64,000 nt of DNA, taken from Asterias rubens (Eukaryota > Echinodermata > Asteroidea > Forcipulatida > Asteriidae). Numbering within the stretch: the stretch's first letter is position 1; every line of letters begins with the position of its first letter. The notes beneath the pieces were generated by a model, which worked only from the letters and a program-made list of their open reading frames with translations, was not told the origin of the DNA and did not search any database. Shown here piece by piece: positions 34,701 to 45,000 of the stretch. The stretch lies in NCBI RefSeq assembly GCF_902459465.1, contig NC_047082.1, positions 2,170,001-2,234,000 on the forward strand, written 5' to 3'. The translations under genes were made by a program, and so were the position numbers.

Positions 34701-37700
34701 TTGGTGACGAGTAATGAGGAGAGGTTGATAGTATAAAACATTGTGAGAAACGGCTCCCTCTGAAGTGCTGTAGTTCTCGAGAAAGAAGTCATTTTCAAGG
34801 AATTTGATTTCGAGACCTCAGATTTAGAACTTGAGGTCTCAAAATCAACCATCTTAACGCACACAACTTCGTGTGACTAGGGTGTTTTCTTTTTTCATTA
34901 TTATCTCGCAACTTTGATGACCGATTGAGCTCAAATTTTCACAGGTTAGTTATTTTATGCATATGTTGAGATACACCAACTGTGAAGGCTAGTCTTTGAC
35001 AATTACCAACAGTGTCAAATGCATATATGAGGAAGAACCAATCCACATTCTTGGCATGGGTAGAGGTTGCATTCGAACTTTGGACCATAGAAGTAAAAAG
35101 TAGCGAAGCTGGTTTCAAGGACAGTTCTTTGATGATTTGGTGACGAGCACAATGTACAAACCGTCATGATTTCATTAAATCATGGAGAATACACCAGGCA
35201 TGCAACTGCAGTTTGTCCACACAAGAGGAAAGTGCCCTGCATTTTCAATAGCTTAGAGGCAATCAGCTGACCCAGTAAAAACATGCATTAATTTAAAAAA
35301 TATTAGTTATAAGACGCGCTTTTAAAGGAACACGTTGCCTTTGATCGGACGAGTTGGTCTATAAAAAGTGTTTGAAGTCGTTTATTATGAAATGCATATG
35401 GTTAGAAAGATGTTTTAAAAGTAGAATATAATGATCCACACAAGTATCACTCAAAATTGCACGGTTTTCATTTTACGTCACGAACTAGCACGGTCGGCCA
35501 TTTAAGCGAGTCAAAAATTTGACTCCCATAAATGGCCGACCGTGTTAGTCGACGAGGTAAAAAGAAAACCGTGCAATTTTGAGTGATACTTGTGTTGATC
35601 ATTATATTCTACTTTTACAACATCGTTCTAACCATATCGATTTGATAACAAACGGTTACCAGAACGCTTTTCAAAGACCAACTCGACCGATCCAAGGCAA
35701 TGTGTTCCTTTAAACAGTTCATAAAGGATCCAACAATTCCAAAAAGAACAGTTTTTTTTTGTTCAACACAAATCAGTGAAAGGTTAGACAGAGTTATAAT
35801 CATTTATATATCAGAACTTACTTGTTCCATCGTAGCTCTGTCTGCCTTATCCTTTACACGAACTCTGTAGGTCAAACATATCAAAAATCAGATTAAAATA
35901 GGAAATCTGTAAATCTCACTTATCAAACCTCCATCTATGGTTTTCCTGTCCAAATCACTGCAGTGATAGGTCAGTTCCCTTATGAATATTCATTACCTGT
36001 CAGACTCTGATTTCTTATTGGTGCGGTTCATCTGATTTGTAGCACTGTCCGGTAGCCCTCGAGGACCCTCGTATTTCTCTATCGTTATCTTGTTGGCAAA
36101 TTTCGTCAAAGACTTCTCTTGGGGCTGTTTAAAAATTGTAGAGAGATAAATGTGATTGAAAGAGGAGCATTGTCATTTGTGTTTTTGGTTTTATTGACAT
36201 AATATAGAAGTTACAAATTACGAATCAATGTGTGATGAAGAGGTTTTCAACTAGTGGTTTAGTCCCAACGAGGCCTGGTTCTTGATAATTTTACCGAGAC
36301 GAAGTCGAGGCAAATTATCAAAAACCAGGCCTCGTGGCACAATTGTCTCGGCTGTTGCTCTCGACCAATAGGAATGAAGAAACTGTCTTATGAGCACAGG
36401 TGCAAACTCGCGCGTCACGCTCATGTTTCAACACTTTTTACTGGTCATAAACAAAGGTTTATACACACCCACGTGATGCGAAACTGTCTGAGGTATTTAT
36501 GAATGTTTGTTAAAAAAAGTTGAGAATGTTAAAAAGTTTACATACCTGGTAGTTCGATTGTTTTTTTCCCTTCTGACTTTTTGCTTGGGATGCATTTGGT
36601 TGCTAAACAATATAAGTCAACAGAAACAAAACAAATAAGTTTTGAAGGAAGGGTTTTGCTAGAACTTAATAAAAATGAATGGCGGGGCAAAGCAAAAGGT
36701 GAAGATGGCGAGAGAATTCAGGTGGTAAACATGGCAACAAAGTGGAATCTGATAATAACTAGTTCATATAGTGCTCCTATATGGATAACAGCATCAATGC
36801 GCTTAACATATTATTATGGTTCTGGACATTGGGGCTTAGCTACTGGGGAGTAAACAGCCCGGCTGCAGTGGCACTTCAGAGGCTTTTTCAAACACAGTAT
36901 CAACCTCTACCCTTGCAGGTACCCATTTATAACCCTGGTAAATAGATGATGAAGAGGCCTTGCTGCGGGAGAAAATAACATTGTTTCTGGTTTTATGTTA
37001 ATGAACAAAATCTCACCTGTGAGGAGTTTGAACGAGATGCGTTGAATCTTTTTGTGAAATCTGTAAAAGTAAATAAAAATTAATGTTTATGATATTTTTA
37101 TCTTCCAGTTCAAACAAGGTTAGGAAGGAGAAAAGCAATACTATTAAATCTAACAAATTAATACAACTTCAAATTAAAACAGCAGTGTTTTGTAATAACA
37201 CACAGAATCTTACTATATTATGTTATTTTCTACTAAAACTGCAAGATTTTTGACAGCATTTTGTTCCTATTTTGATCCCAACCTGTTGTTTGCTCCTCCC
37301 AGGCCCATAGCTCATCGTCACTTTCTTCATCGAATTCCTCTTCATCTTTCTCTGTCATCATCTGTGCAACTGAAAATACAAGACCAAGTAGGGTTTTAAA
37401 TACAAGCAAATCTCCAGTAAACCACAGAATTAAGATAAAATATGCTTCAATCATAACAAAATATGTTTCTTTGTCTTCTCAAGGTTGCTATGACAAGTAT
37501 AAGACTTTGTGATTATTCTTATTTAATTCTAGAATTTCACCGTCCAGATTTCCTTTACACTTACTTTTATCTTCAATGGTCCTGCCCTTCTCGATTTCTT
37601 GTGGACTTAGAACACTAGTTTTATTCTTTGAAGACTCCCTTTAGGCAGGAAAATACGAAACAAAATTACTAAAAAACATACATAGTAATAGCCTTGGGTT

Positions 37701-39355
37701 TTACTTTTTGTCAGCTCCAACAAAGCTACACTAACATTGACAAAACAGGTTTCTTGTTGTTGGTACCACAATACAAAAGCATTGTGACTTACCAAGTTGC
37801 ATTGTATAACTTGTTCAGTGTTCATCTACACATGTAGATAAATAAGTTCCTAATACTTATGAAACGTTTCTCAATCTGAAAGAGAAAGCGCTTTTCACAA
37901 GGATGCACAACTCTTACATGTATATTCGTGACCCAAACACAAACGCGATAGCAGCTTATTCTGAACATTCATTGGATATGAAATTATTGTTATATTGTTT
38001 TGATAATCTTGAGCATGGAGGTAAAGTGTACTTTTCTACTAAACTAACATTCTGCATTCAGATATCCTGGTTTTGAAACCTTCATACTCAGTTGCAGTTT
38101 GTTCAGAACAGCTCTGGCTCCATGGTTGAGCCAAACTAGTAATAACACTTGCAACCAATGACTGAAACTCAAATATGTCTGTGGTCAAAGTCAGGTTGCC
38201 AGGATCCCAAACTTCATTACGTAATACTAATATTACCATCAAAAGACTACCTAGTACAAGCCTTGAACTTTGAACTTTGCAAAAGACTACCTAGTACAAG
38301 CCTTGAACTTTGAACTTTGCAAAAGACTACCTAGTACAAGCCTTGTACTTTGAACTTTGAACTTTGCTCTTGAAGGGGTGCAGCAATTTTGATCTGGTAA
38401 GGGGCACCTCAATTAACAAAATGTCAATCTGTTACGGCAATTGCCTTGCGTACAACTATACAGTCTACAACACAAAACAAAACTATGATTCCAAGACACT
38501 TTGAACACCTAAAAGCTGTGTAGCCACAAACAAATGTAGTCATGAAAACCTAACTGCTATCTAAACCTTGATCACCCCAAGAACCACTTACTGCCAGACA
38601 GCGCTATCACTCCTGAACATGGGGTGATAGCACTGTTTATAACACAAATATTCTGCCAGCTCATTGGCTTAGAGCGGGTCACATGACATGTCTTAGTTTT
38701 GCTAGACGACGGTCGTGTGATAGTGCATCGCTTTGCCGTGCGCTAGTCCGAAGACTATCACATGGCGTGCAGTACCAAGACGTCCGTTGCGCGTACAAGG
38801 ATGATAAAATTAATAGTCTGTAACCATTTCAGATTGCACGACACTACATGCAGCACAGTAAAAAGTTTTGCAATCTGTATTCGCGTCGTACGTGGATTGT
38901 AGCATTCAGGTCTGTAACTTAATAATACAGTAGTTTAGAAATGTTTGGGGTGTTATAAAACAAATATTGACTGCTTTTACTCGTGCAACGGTTAAAACTA
39001 TGACTCCCTCGGTGATTCCCGGTGATCGCCTCGGGAAAATAGAACGCTCCGGGGATCACCTCGGGAGTTATAGTTTTAACCATATCACTCGAAGCAGTCA
39101 ATATTTGTATACTAGCAGTGACAATGTTTTTCATGATTAAGTGTATATTCGTGACTACACAACTGGAGAGCTTGAAACCAACACAGCATACTGAATTCTC
39201 AAAAAGTAAACAGCAACATCAATATTTTCTTACATCTTGAGAATGCTTGAGACTTCATCCACCACATCTGCATCATCAAACTGCCCTGATGGAACAGCCT
39301 GATCTACAGATGATACTCCTCCCCCATCTTTATCATGTTCTACTCGTTGAGCCAT
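28798..39355 (-). CDS. RIOK1: RIO-type serine/threonine kinase 1 (RIOK1)
   Basis: An atypical kinase/ATPase for late cytoplasmic maturation of the 40S ribosomal subunit. Nineteen coding exons, minus strand: 39355-39234, 37638-37565, 37369-37283, 37060-37017, 36602-36546, 36124-35997, 35864-35822, 34565-34422, 33938-33877, 33747-33667, 33552-33466, 33219-33082, 32951-32848, 31915-31809, 31362-31297, 30836-30744, 30295-30245, 29513-29376, 28914-28798. Frame stays open; 580 aa, against about 568 in vertebrates. The N-terminus is acidic ([15 protein letters not shown]; later [13 protein letters not shown]). The kinase core shows [11 protein letters not shown] (ATP loop, 212-222), Lys233 in AIK, Asp349 and Asn354 in [12 protein letters not shown], and Asp366 in VIDVSQSVE. 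The Lys-rich tail ([13 protein letters not shown]) is typical of RIOK1. All catalytic residues are present. Confidence 0.95.
29671..30038. mobile_element. TIR element TAAAGGCAGTGG, copy 1 (RIOK1 intron)
   Basis: TAAAGGCAGTGGCCATATGG at the left pairs with CCAATAGTGTCCACTGTCTT plus TA at the right. The body has TGTGAGAAACGGCTCCCTCT and CTTTCATTGTTATCTCGCAA. The same element is at 34643-35018, and a right-end fragment is at 63185-63235. Confidence 0.85.
30901..31296. other. RIOK1 intron sequence with an unclassified dispersed repeat
   Basis: 30960-31010 shares GTCCGCCAAGGGCGAGCGGATCA-like text with 23530-23570 (CCACCAAGGGCGAGCGGATC) in the dynein-stalk-like gene. This indicates a dispersed element whose limits I cannot set. 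Confidence 0.4.
32180..32527. mobile_element. TIR element TAAAGCCATTGGACCC (RIOK1 intron)
   Basis: TAAAGCCATTGGACCCTTTC and GAAAGGGTCCAATGGCTTTA are perfect inverse ends. The body holds GACCGATTGAGC, also found in the 34643-35018 element, so the families may be related. Confidence 0.85.
34643..35018. mobile_element. TIR element TAAAGGCAGTGG, copy 2 (RIOK1 intron)
   Basis: Left end TAAAGGCAGTGGACACTATT; right end GACAATTACCAACAGTGTCA, slightly decayed. The body is nearly the same as 29671-30038. Confidence 0.85.
35321..35714. mobile_element. Foldback MITE, family A, copy 2 (RIOK1 intron)
   Basis: TTTAAAGGAACACGTTGCCT at the left, AATGTGTTCCTTTAAA at the right, and a central ATTTGACTCCCATAAATGG palindrome. 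It is the most symmetrical of the three copies. Confidence 0.88.
36265..36337. repeat. 73-bp hairpin ACGAGGCCTGGTT...AACCAGGCCTCGT
   Basis: The arms CCAACGAGGCCTGGTT, CTTGATAATTT and inverse AAATTATCAAAAACCAGGCC pair around a small loop with CGAGACGAAGTCGAGG. Probably the core of a foldback transposon in a RIOK1 intron. Confidence 0.75.
36848..36955. repeat. Dispersed repeat piece shared with 19905-20020
   Basis: Contains GGCTTTTTCAAACACAGTAT and CAACCTCTACCCTTGCAG, nearly the same as the piece in the dynein-stalk-like gene intron. Confidence 0.5.
38241..38367. repeat. 40-bp tandem repeat, three copies (RIOK1 first coding intron)
   Basis: Two identical 40-mers starting AAAAGACTACCTAGTACAAG and ending TTGAACTTTGC, then a third with CCTTGTACTTT and an extra GAACTTT. 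A recent tandem duplication. Confidence 0.92.
38946..39113. mobile_element. Foldback element with GTTATAAAACAAATATTGAC end
   Basis: The arms GGTTAAAACTATGACTCCCT and AGTTATAGTTTTAACC pair, with CGGGAAAATAGAACG at the turn. Ends are ACAAATATTGACTGCTT and AAGCAGTCAATATTTGT. It is related to the 24230-24410 part of the composite element. Confidence 0.75.
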
Positions 39356-41554
39356 TCCTTGAAACCGCTGTATGAGATGTCTTCCGTCTGCTGAGTAATG
39401 AATAGCTTTGTAACCGAGTCAATCAATCAACCTGGAGTGGACGAATCATGGGAAGTAGGTGTGAAAGTTGTGGGCCTTGAATCGTGGACTTGAAACTATA
39501 AATGAACAAATCAAAACAATATCTAATTCCTTCATCCAAACCGATACCAAACCTAAGAAAAAATACATGCACTTTCTCAATTAATCTTAGTAATTCAAGA
39601 AGCATGGTTGAAGTAAACATGTCTTTTAAATTAAACATGTTACAAAGGGGGAGTGGTGAACAACTTGCACTCGCCCCCTGGCCCTCACACAAACAAACAG
39701 CACAAACATGGCGGAGTTCCATGTCACTGCGAGTCAAAACCGGCCCAGTTTGGTTTTGACATTGTTTACAAACTGTTTTTTTTTTATTTATTAATTTTAG
39801 AATCAATATAAAGTAAACCAATCAATAATTATGTAAACAACATCCAGTCCACAGCTATTCATCCCAACACTAACAGTCAACACACTACTGACTGATGCAC
39901 TCAGCAGTTCCATTAATTTTTTGACAAAAATTACCAATGACAGTCACACCATGATCTGGATCACCATGTCACTGGTGGAGCCATGGTCACCCCACCATGG
40001 TCATGGAGGTAGAATTCTACCTCAATCCATGGTCACACACACACACACACACCGTCAACCACAAAAACAAATGTAGAATAAGGAAAAGTTTCCGTATGGC
40101 GCCACCACTTTTTCATTCGATATAAAATAATATAGGAACTTATTTACCTGATTGATATATCCCTTTTTGTAAAAATGAGCGAAAAAGTGGTGGCGCCAGA
40201 CGGAAAGTTATCCTAGAATAACGACACAAGAATCCACTATGAATGTATTAACAAACCATCATAATTGATATTTCACCACAGGTTGAAACTCGAGTTTTAT
40301 TTATCAACCAAAAAGGCCATACGCCAAAATCAAAACACATGCACATGCTCCGATGGGCGATTGATAGCTCTATGGCGATTGCCGATGGTTGTGAAATCTC
40401 ACTCCCAACTCGACCCAGAAAAGTTGGTGTTCCACTATAAATGCATCAGGGGTTCGATGTATAATACGAGGTTGGATTTATAGGCTGATACTCTGGAATA
40501 GTGTTGCTTTCATAGAACGCATTGACGCCAGAAGACCAGATTAAAATGCGCAGTTTCGCGATGACGTCACATCTCCCAAGCGTTAAAGCGGTACGCTCGG
40601 GAATGATTATGGCCATCAATGATAATAGATGTTTCTCCCCCACCCCCCACCCACAACCTGACATTGATCCGTTTTGCGCCCACACCTCAAACTTTACTTA
40701 TTTCCATCAATCTTTAAACAGTCAATTTCGTCTTGCCTAAGAGGTTTCCTTTTATTTTTCGTGTCATCGAGTATTTTTTTTTTACCAGACCCAATTTCAT
40801 ACACTAGACAATATTATTGGGTGGAGGGGGGGGGGGGCTAGCGAACGACACAACCTGGTAAAAATATAGCCTATCGATATCGAATCATAATTTGTGTTCT
40901 GGATCTCATGTGAGCATACTGTCGCCTCAGCCCTCCACCCCGCCTCATAATAATAATAATAATAATAATAATTTCGTCGGCAAGTGATCAGTAAGACCAT
41001 GGCGGTAGAATTCATGGCATAATGGACTGCCTATCACCCAACACACAATAGACAAACATAACCATTAATTTAATATTCATGATCATGCGATGAAATGGAA
41101 AGAACAATGAATGAAGGTTGTTTCATCTGTATTACACTTTTTGATGAAGGCCACTATTCAAAAAGCACATGATTGATTCATTGTTTTTTGTTTGACCTAC
41201 CTGTCTGTGTATACAAACACGCACAAAGTGACTCCAGTGTATCTTGCGCTATTAACAATTAAGCCGTTTTTGGTGTGAGACCCTAAACGAACGTACAAAA
41301 TATAGTATATTCAAACAAAGATTATTTTGAAGTCTTAAAAAGGTTTCTTTCGTCATCTCTACATATTATTGTATACAAAAGATATCATTGTAAATTAAGT
41401 TACATTTTCCATTTATTGAATGCATTATTTTAACTCAGTATTAGTCCCATCCCAAATGGGCGTTTTGGATATTCTTACACTCGGGCATTTATAGGGTAAT
41501 TCAACGCTTTTTTGTAAAGTGTTTTAATTTTCTCTAAAAGCCAAACCATGGTAC
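39356..41554. other. RIOK1 upstream region and spacer to the receptor gene
   Basis: The RIOK1 leader and promoter should start here. A YY1-like ACATGGCGG lies near 39708. A (CA)n run is at 40034-40052 and a (TAA)n run near 40945-40970. No further gene was recognised; open frames at 39423-39821 on both strands look like chance frames. Confidence 0.4.
40082..40213. mobile_element. 132-bp MITE with 8-bp target duplication TAGAATAA
   Basis: GGAAAAGTTTCCGTATGGCG at the left, CCAGACGGAAAGTTATCC at the right, direct repeats TAGAATAA at 40074-40081 and 40214-40221. Same length and family as 11499-11630. Confidence 0.9.
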
Positions 41555-41752
41555 ATGGTTAAAGGCCGCCGATCAGCTTGTTTCATTTTCGCAGTTATTA
41601 GTTTTGTATTATTGCTTTTACCAGGCCAACTCATTTTGCAAAAAGAAAACCAGAAGGGTTCCTCTTCCGGCGTGAATGATTCCTTCCTTTTAGATAATTT
41701 TTCGAATAAGACTTGTATGAAATGTAGGCGTGCACAGTTCCAAATAAATTGA
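41555..41752 (+). CDS. Possible small signal-anchor (type II membrane) protein or first exon
   Basis: A 65-codon frame with a basic start (MVKGRRS), a hydrophobic run of about 18 residues (ACFIFAVISFVLLLLPG) and a polar tail with Asn-Asp-Ser and Asn-Phe-Ser/Asn-Lys-Thr sequons and a CMKC pair. This arrangement resembles the N-terminus of Golgi type II enzymes such as sulfo- or glycosyltransferases. No downstream exon was found, and no database family is recognised. It may be chance, a pseudogene remnant or a single-exon small gene. Confidence 0.2.
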   Translation: MVKGRRSACFIFAVISFVLLLLPGQLILQKENQKGSSSGVNDSFLLDNFSNKTCMKCRRAQFQIN

Positions 41753-42085
41753 AGATAACTGGTATAAAAGGACCGTGTATATTTGGGGCACTTACAGAAG
41801 CAGTAATTATGAATTTTTAATCAAGTTCATGAGCGCGGGAATTGGGTTTGGATGACAATCAAAATGATAAGCGAATAATAGACAATGCACAAGTCCACGC
41901 ACGACGTGACATATGTTCTGTTAGTACTTTGTTTCTATGGAAACAGCACACGTGATCGGGTCTGATGTTGCCGCCCGCTCGTATCACAAACACCAGTTGA
42001 CAACACGTGGCGCCTCTTTAGATGAAAACCGTCTGCCGCGCCTCACCAAACTTAGACGAAAATACTGGACTTTTATTTGTAAATC

Positions 42086-45000
42086 ATGAGAATCTACGAA
42101 ACGTTCACGTTGTTATCCATCTTAATGGTAAGTAGGGTGGTATTGGATGTGTATAACTATTCAGTATTGAAGTTGGAACCACGCAGACACCAGGGACAAG
42201 GGTCCCAATTTGTAAATAATTCTTGTGTTCCTTTTGTTTTGTTTTGTGATTAGTAGGTCAATCAAATTTGAATGTTTTTAGTGTAATAAAAAACAATGTC
42301 ACTTTTTAATGTAAACTGTGATGAAATAAAAATAATTAATAAATTGAATTGAACTGAAGTTAAACGTGGACCGGTGTCAGATGCAATTGTGTCCGCCATG
42401 CAATACTGTCCGTTCCGGACACGTTTGCATATGCAATCGTGTCCGGGGCTATGCAAAAACCGTCCGGTGGACATGTACATGTATGTGCGCGCGTATAAGC
42501 GAGCGTGCATGCACTGAACCTACATACACAATGTATATGCAGCATGAATATTGATTCACGTATTATGATTGCAGCGACTACCCAACGGCCGAACATTTCC
42601 CGTGTTATCCATTGCATGCACTTAGCTTGTAAAAAAAAATGGTGAACGTGTTCAGTCGACCAAGGGCGTTTAATTTACTGCAAGGACGGTTTTGCACGGG
42701 GCGGACACAACTGCATATTATGTAATGTGTCCGGGCAGACACAAGTGCATTATGCAGCAGCGTTCGGGCGGACACAATTGCATATGCAAACCGTCCGGTG
42801 GACATTATTGCATATACAAAACCGTCTGGCGGACATTATTGCATATGCAATAATGTCCTCCGGATAGTATTGGATAGTGGACATAATTGCATGCGACACC
42901 GGACCACACTGTGTTGTGTTACTGCAAGAAGGCATAGTAAAATTACTAGCATTCGGCTTCTACAGTTGAAATTGTTTGTTTTGAAAGTTGTATCTTTCAA
43001 TCAAAATGACAAAGATCTACTTGGATGTTATATAAAACAAATAATGAATGTTTTTCATTCGTGCAATGGTGCGAATAATGTTCATTCGTTGAAAGCTGGA
43101 ATGTTCCATTAAACTCGGCTCCGCCTCGTTGAATAGAACATTCCATCTTTCAACTCATGAACATAATTATTCGCACCATTGCACTCATAAACATTCATTA
43201 TGTGTATACTATTCATACATCGAATCCTCTCTAATAACAATGATTAATTAATTTGTGTTGATTAATTGTGTCCATGCACGCTTTGAGAAACTTGGAGCAA
43301 TTCATCACAGCCGAATGCCACAATATACAGATTAACTATAGTTATCTATAATTATTAGCAAATGAAATGTGCAAATTAAAAAGGCGATTGATGTTGCCAC
43401 GCTTAAGTTGTTCTTGTTTGCTCCATTGGGTTTTGATCTACACCGTTGAATCCACTTTCTTTGATTGTGTCCTCCACTTATTATATCAATTTAATTTGCT
43501 TGCTTTGAGTGATGATGTGTTTTAAAGTAGCCTTGCTCAAGGCAGTCGAATTATTCAGTCCGAAAAAAGACCGCCGCTGTATAAAAACCCACCCGTATTC
43601 ACTGTGCATAACATGTACACTATCGGCATGCGTCGGCCGTCAGGCATGCGGGTAGTGTGCGAGTGCGAATGACTTGTGTGCACAGTAGTCGTACGAAGTG
43701 ACACTGTGTATACGGGTAGGTCATGCGGTGTGATCGCACGCACCACGCACAGGGTATACGGTTGGGTTTACAGCGGCGTCTTTTCGGAGCGAATAATGCG
43801 ACTGCCTTGAGCAAGGCTCAAAACAACGTGGTTAAACCTTGTGATCTCGTCGCAATTTAGTAAAAACTTTCATCGGTGATGGTTTAACCAATTGTTAGTT
43901 AAATATTTTCTACAAACCAAATACCTCCCGTAATTGGTTGCTTTTAATCGAACAAATCTAACATTATTTTTTTAAATAATTATATTTTGTTGAACATTGT
44001 ATGTAACAGTAACTATCCCTTTTTTCCCCTTTTTTTTGCAATTTTTGTATGGCTTTCTGGGGGACCTTCTGTGGTTTTCTAACTCGGTTGAAAAACTCTG
44101 ACCGGGCTGTGACGTTGCAATTCTTTCTAACAGCGCATCGACTTTCTTCGACCTCTATGTTTAACTTAAAATTGATCATTATCATCACTAATTTCCCAAA
44201 ACGCTTTGGAGCGTATCCATATCCCCATGCACGTTAACGCTTTCATGCCACAATTTTAATTTGTATTATGAGTAATAGTAATTAGTAATGTCCACAATTA
44301 GTAATTAGTAATTAGTAATTAGTAATGTCCACAAGCCTGCATACCGAATGAGCTTGATGCATGATGCAGAGGGTTTATACGAGCTTGACAAAAATTCAGC
44401 CTTGATATGATCAATGATCTGCTTTGGTCGAGACGTCAGGATAACAACAATTATTAACGGCATCACTTCCATTGGTTGGTAGGCCCTGCAGTTTAGGCCT
44501 ACAACAGCAATAATTCATTTTCTGTAAAAAAAGTTTATTATATAACTAATTTTTTCAAGAATTTTGTTTAAATTCATTAAAAGGGAATTATTTAATTTGT
44601 ATGTCCTCGATGCAATACTATCCGGAGGACATTATTGCATATGCAATAATGTCCGCCGGACGGTTTGCATATGCAATCGTGTCCGCCCGGACGCTGCTGC
44701 ATAATGCAATTGTGTCCGCCCGGACACATTTGCATATGCAGTTGAGTCCGCCCCGTGAACCGTCCTTGCCATTTTTTTTTTAAACTGAGTGCATGTCACG
44801 AATGAGTCGTTGGGTATTTGCTGCAATCATATTTATAAAATACGTGAATATTCATGCTGCATTACGTAGGTTCAGTGCATGCACACATGTCCACACTGGA
44901 CGGTCTTTGCATAGCCCCGGACACGATTGCATATGCAAAAGTGTCCGGAGCGGACAGTATCGCATGGCGGACACATCTGACAACGGCGAGAAAATCACGC

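Noticed and set aside
39423-39821. 132-codon minus-strand frame upstream of RIOK1
   Set aside because: Out of phase with the RIOK1 start, with stops before it, and no domain; probably leader or promoter sequence.
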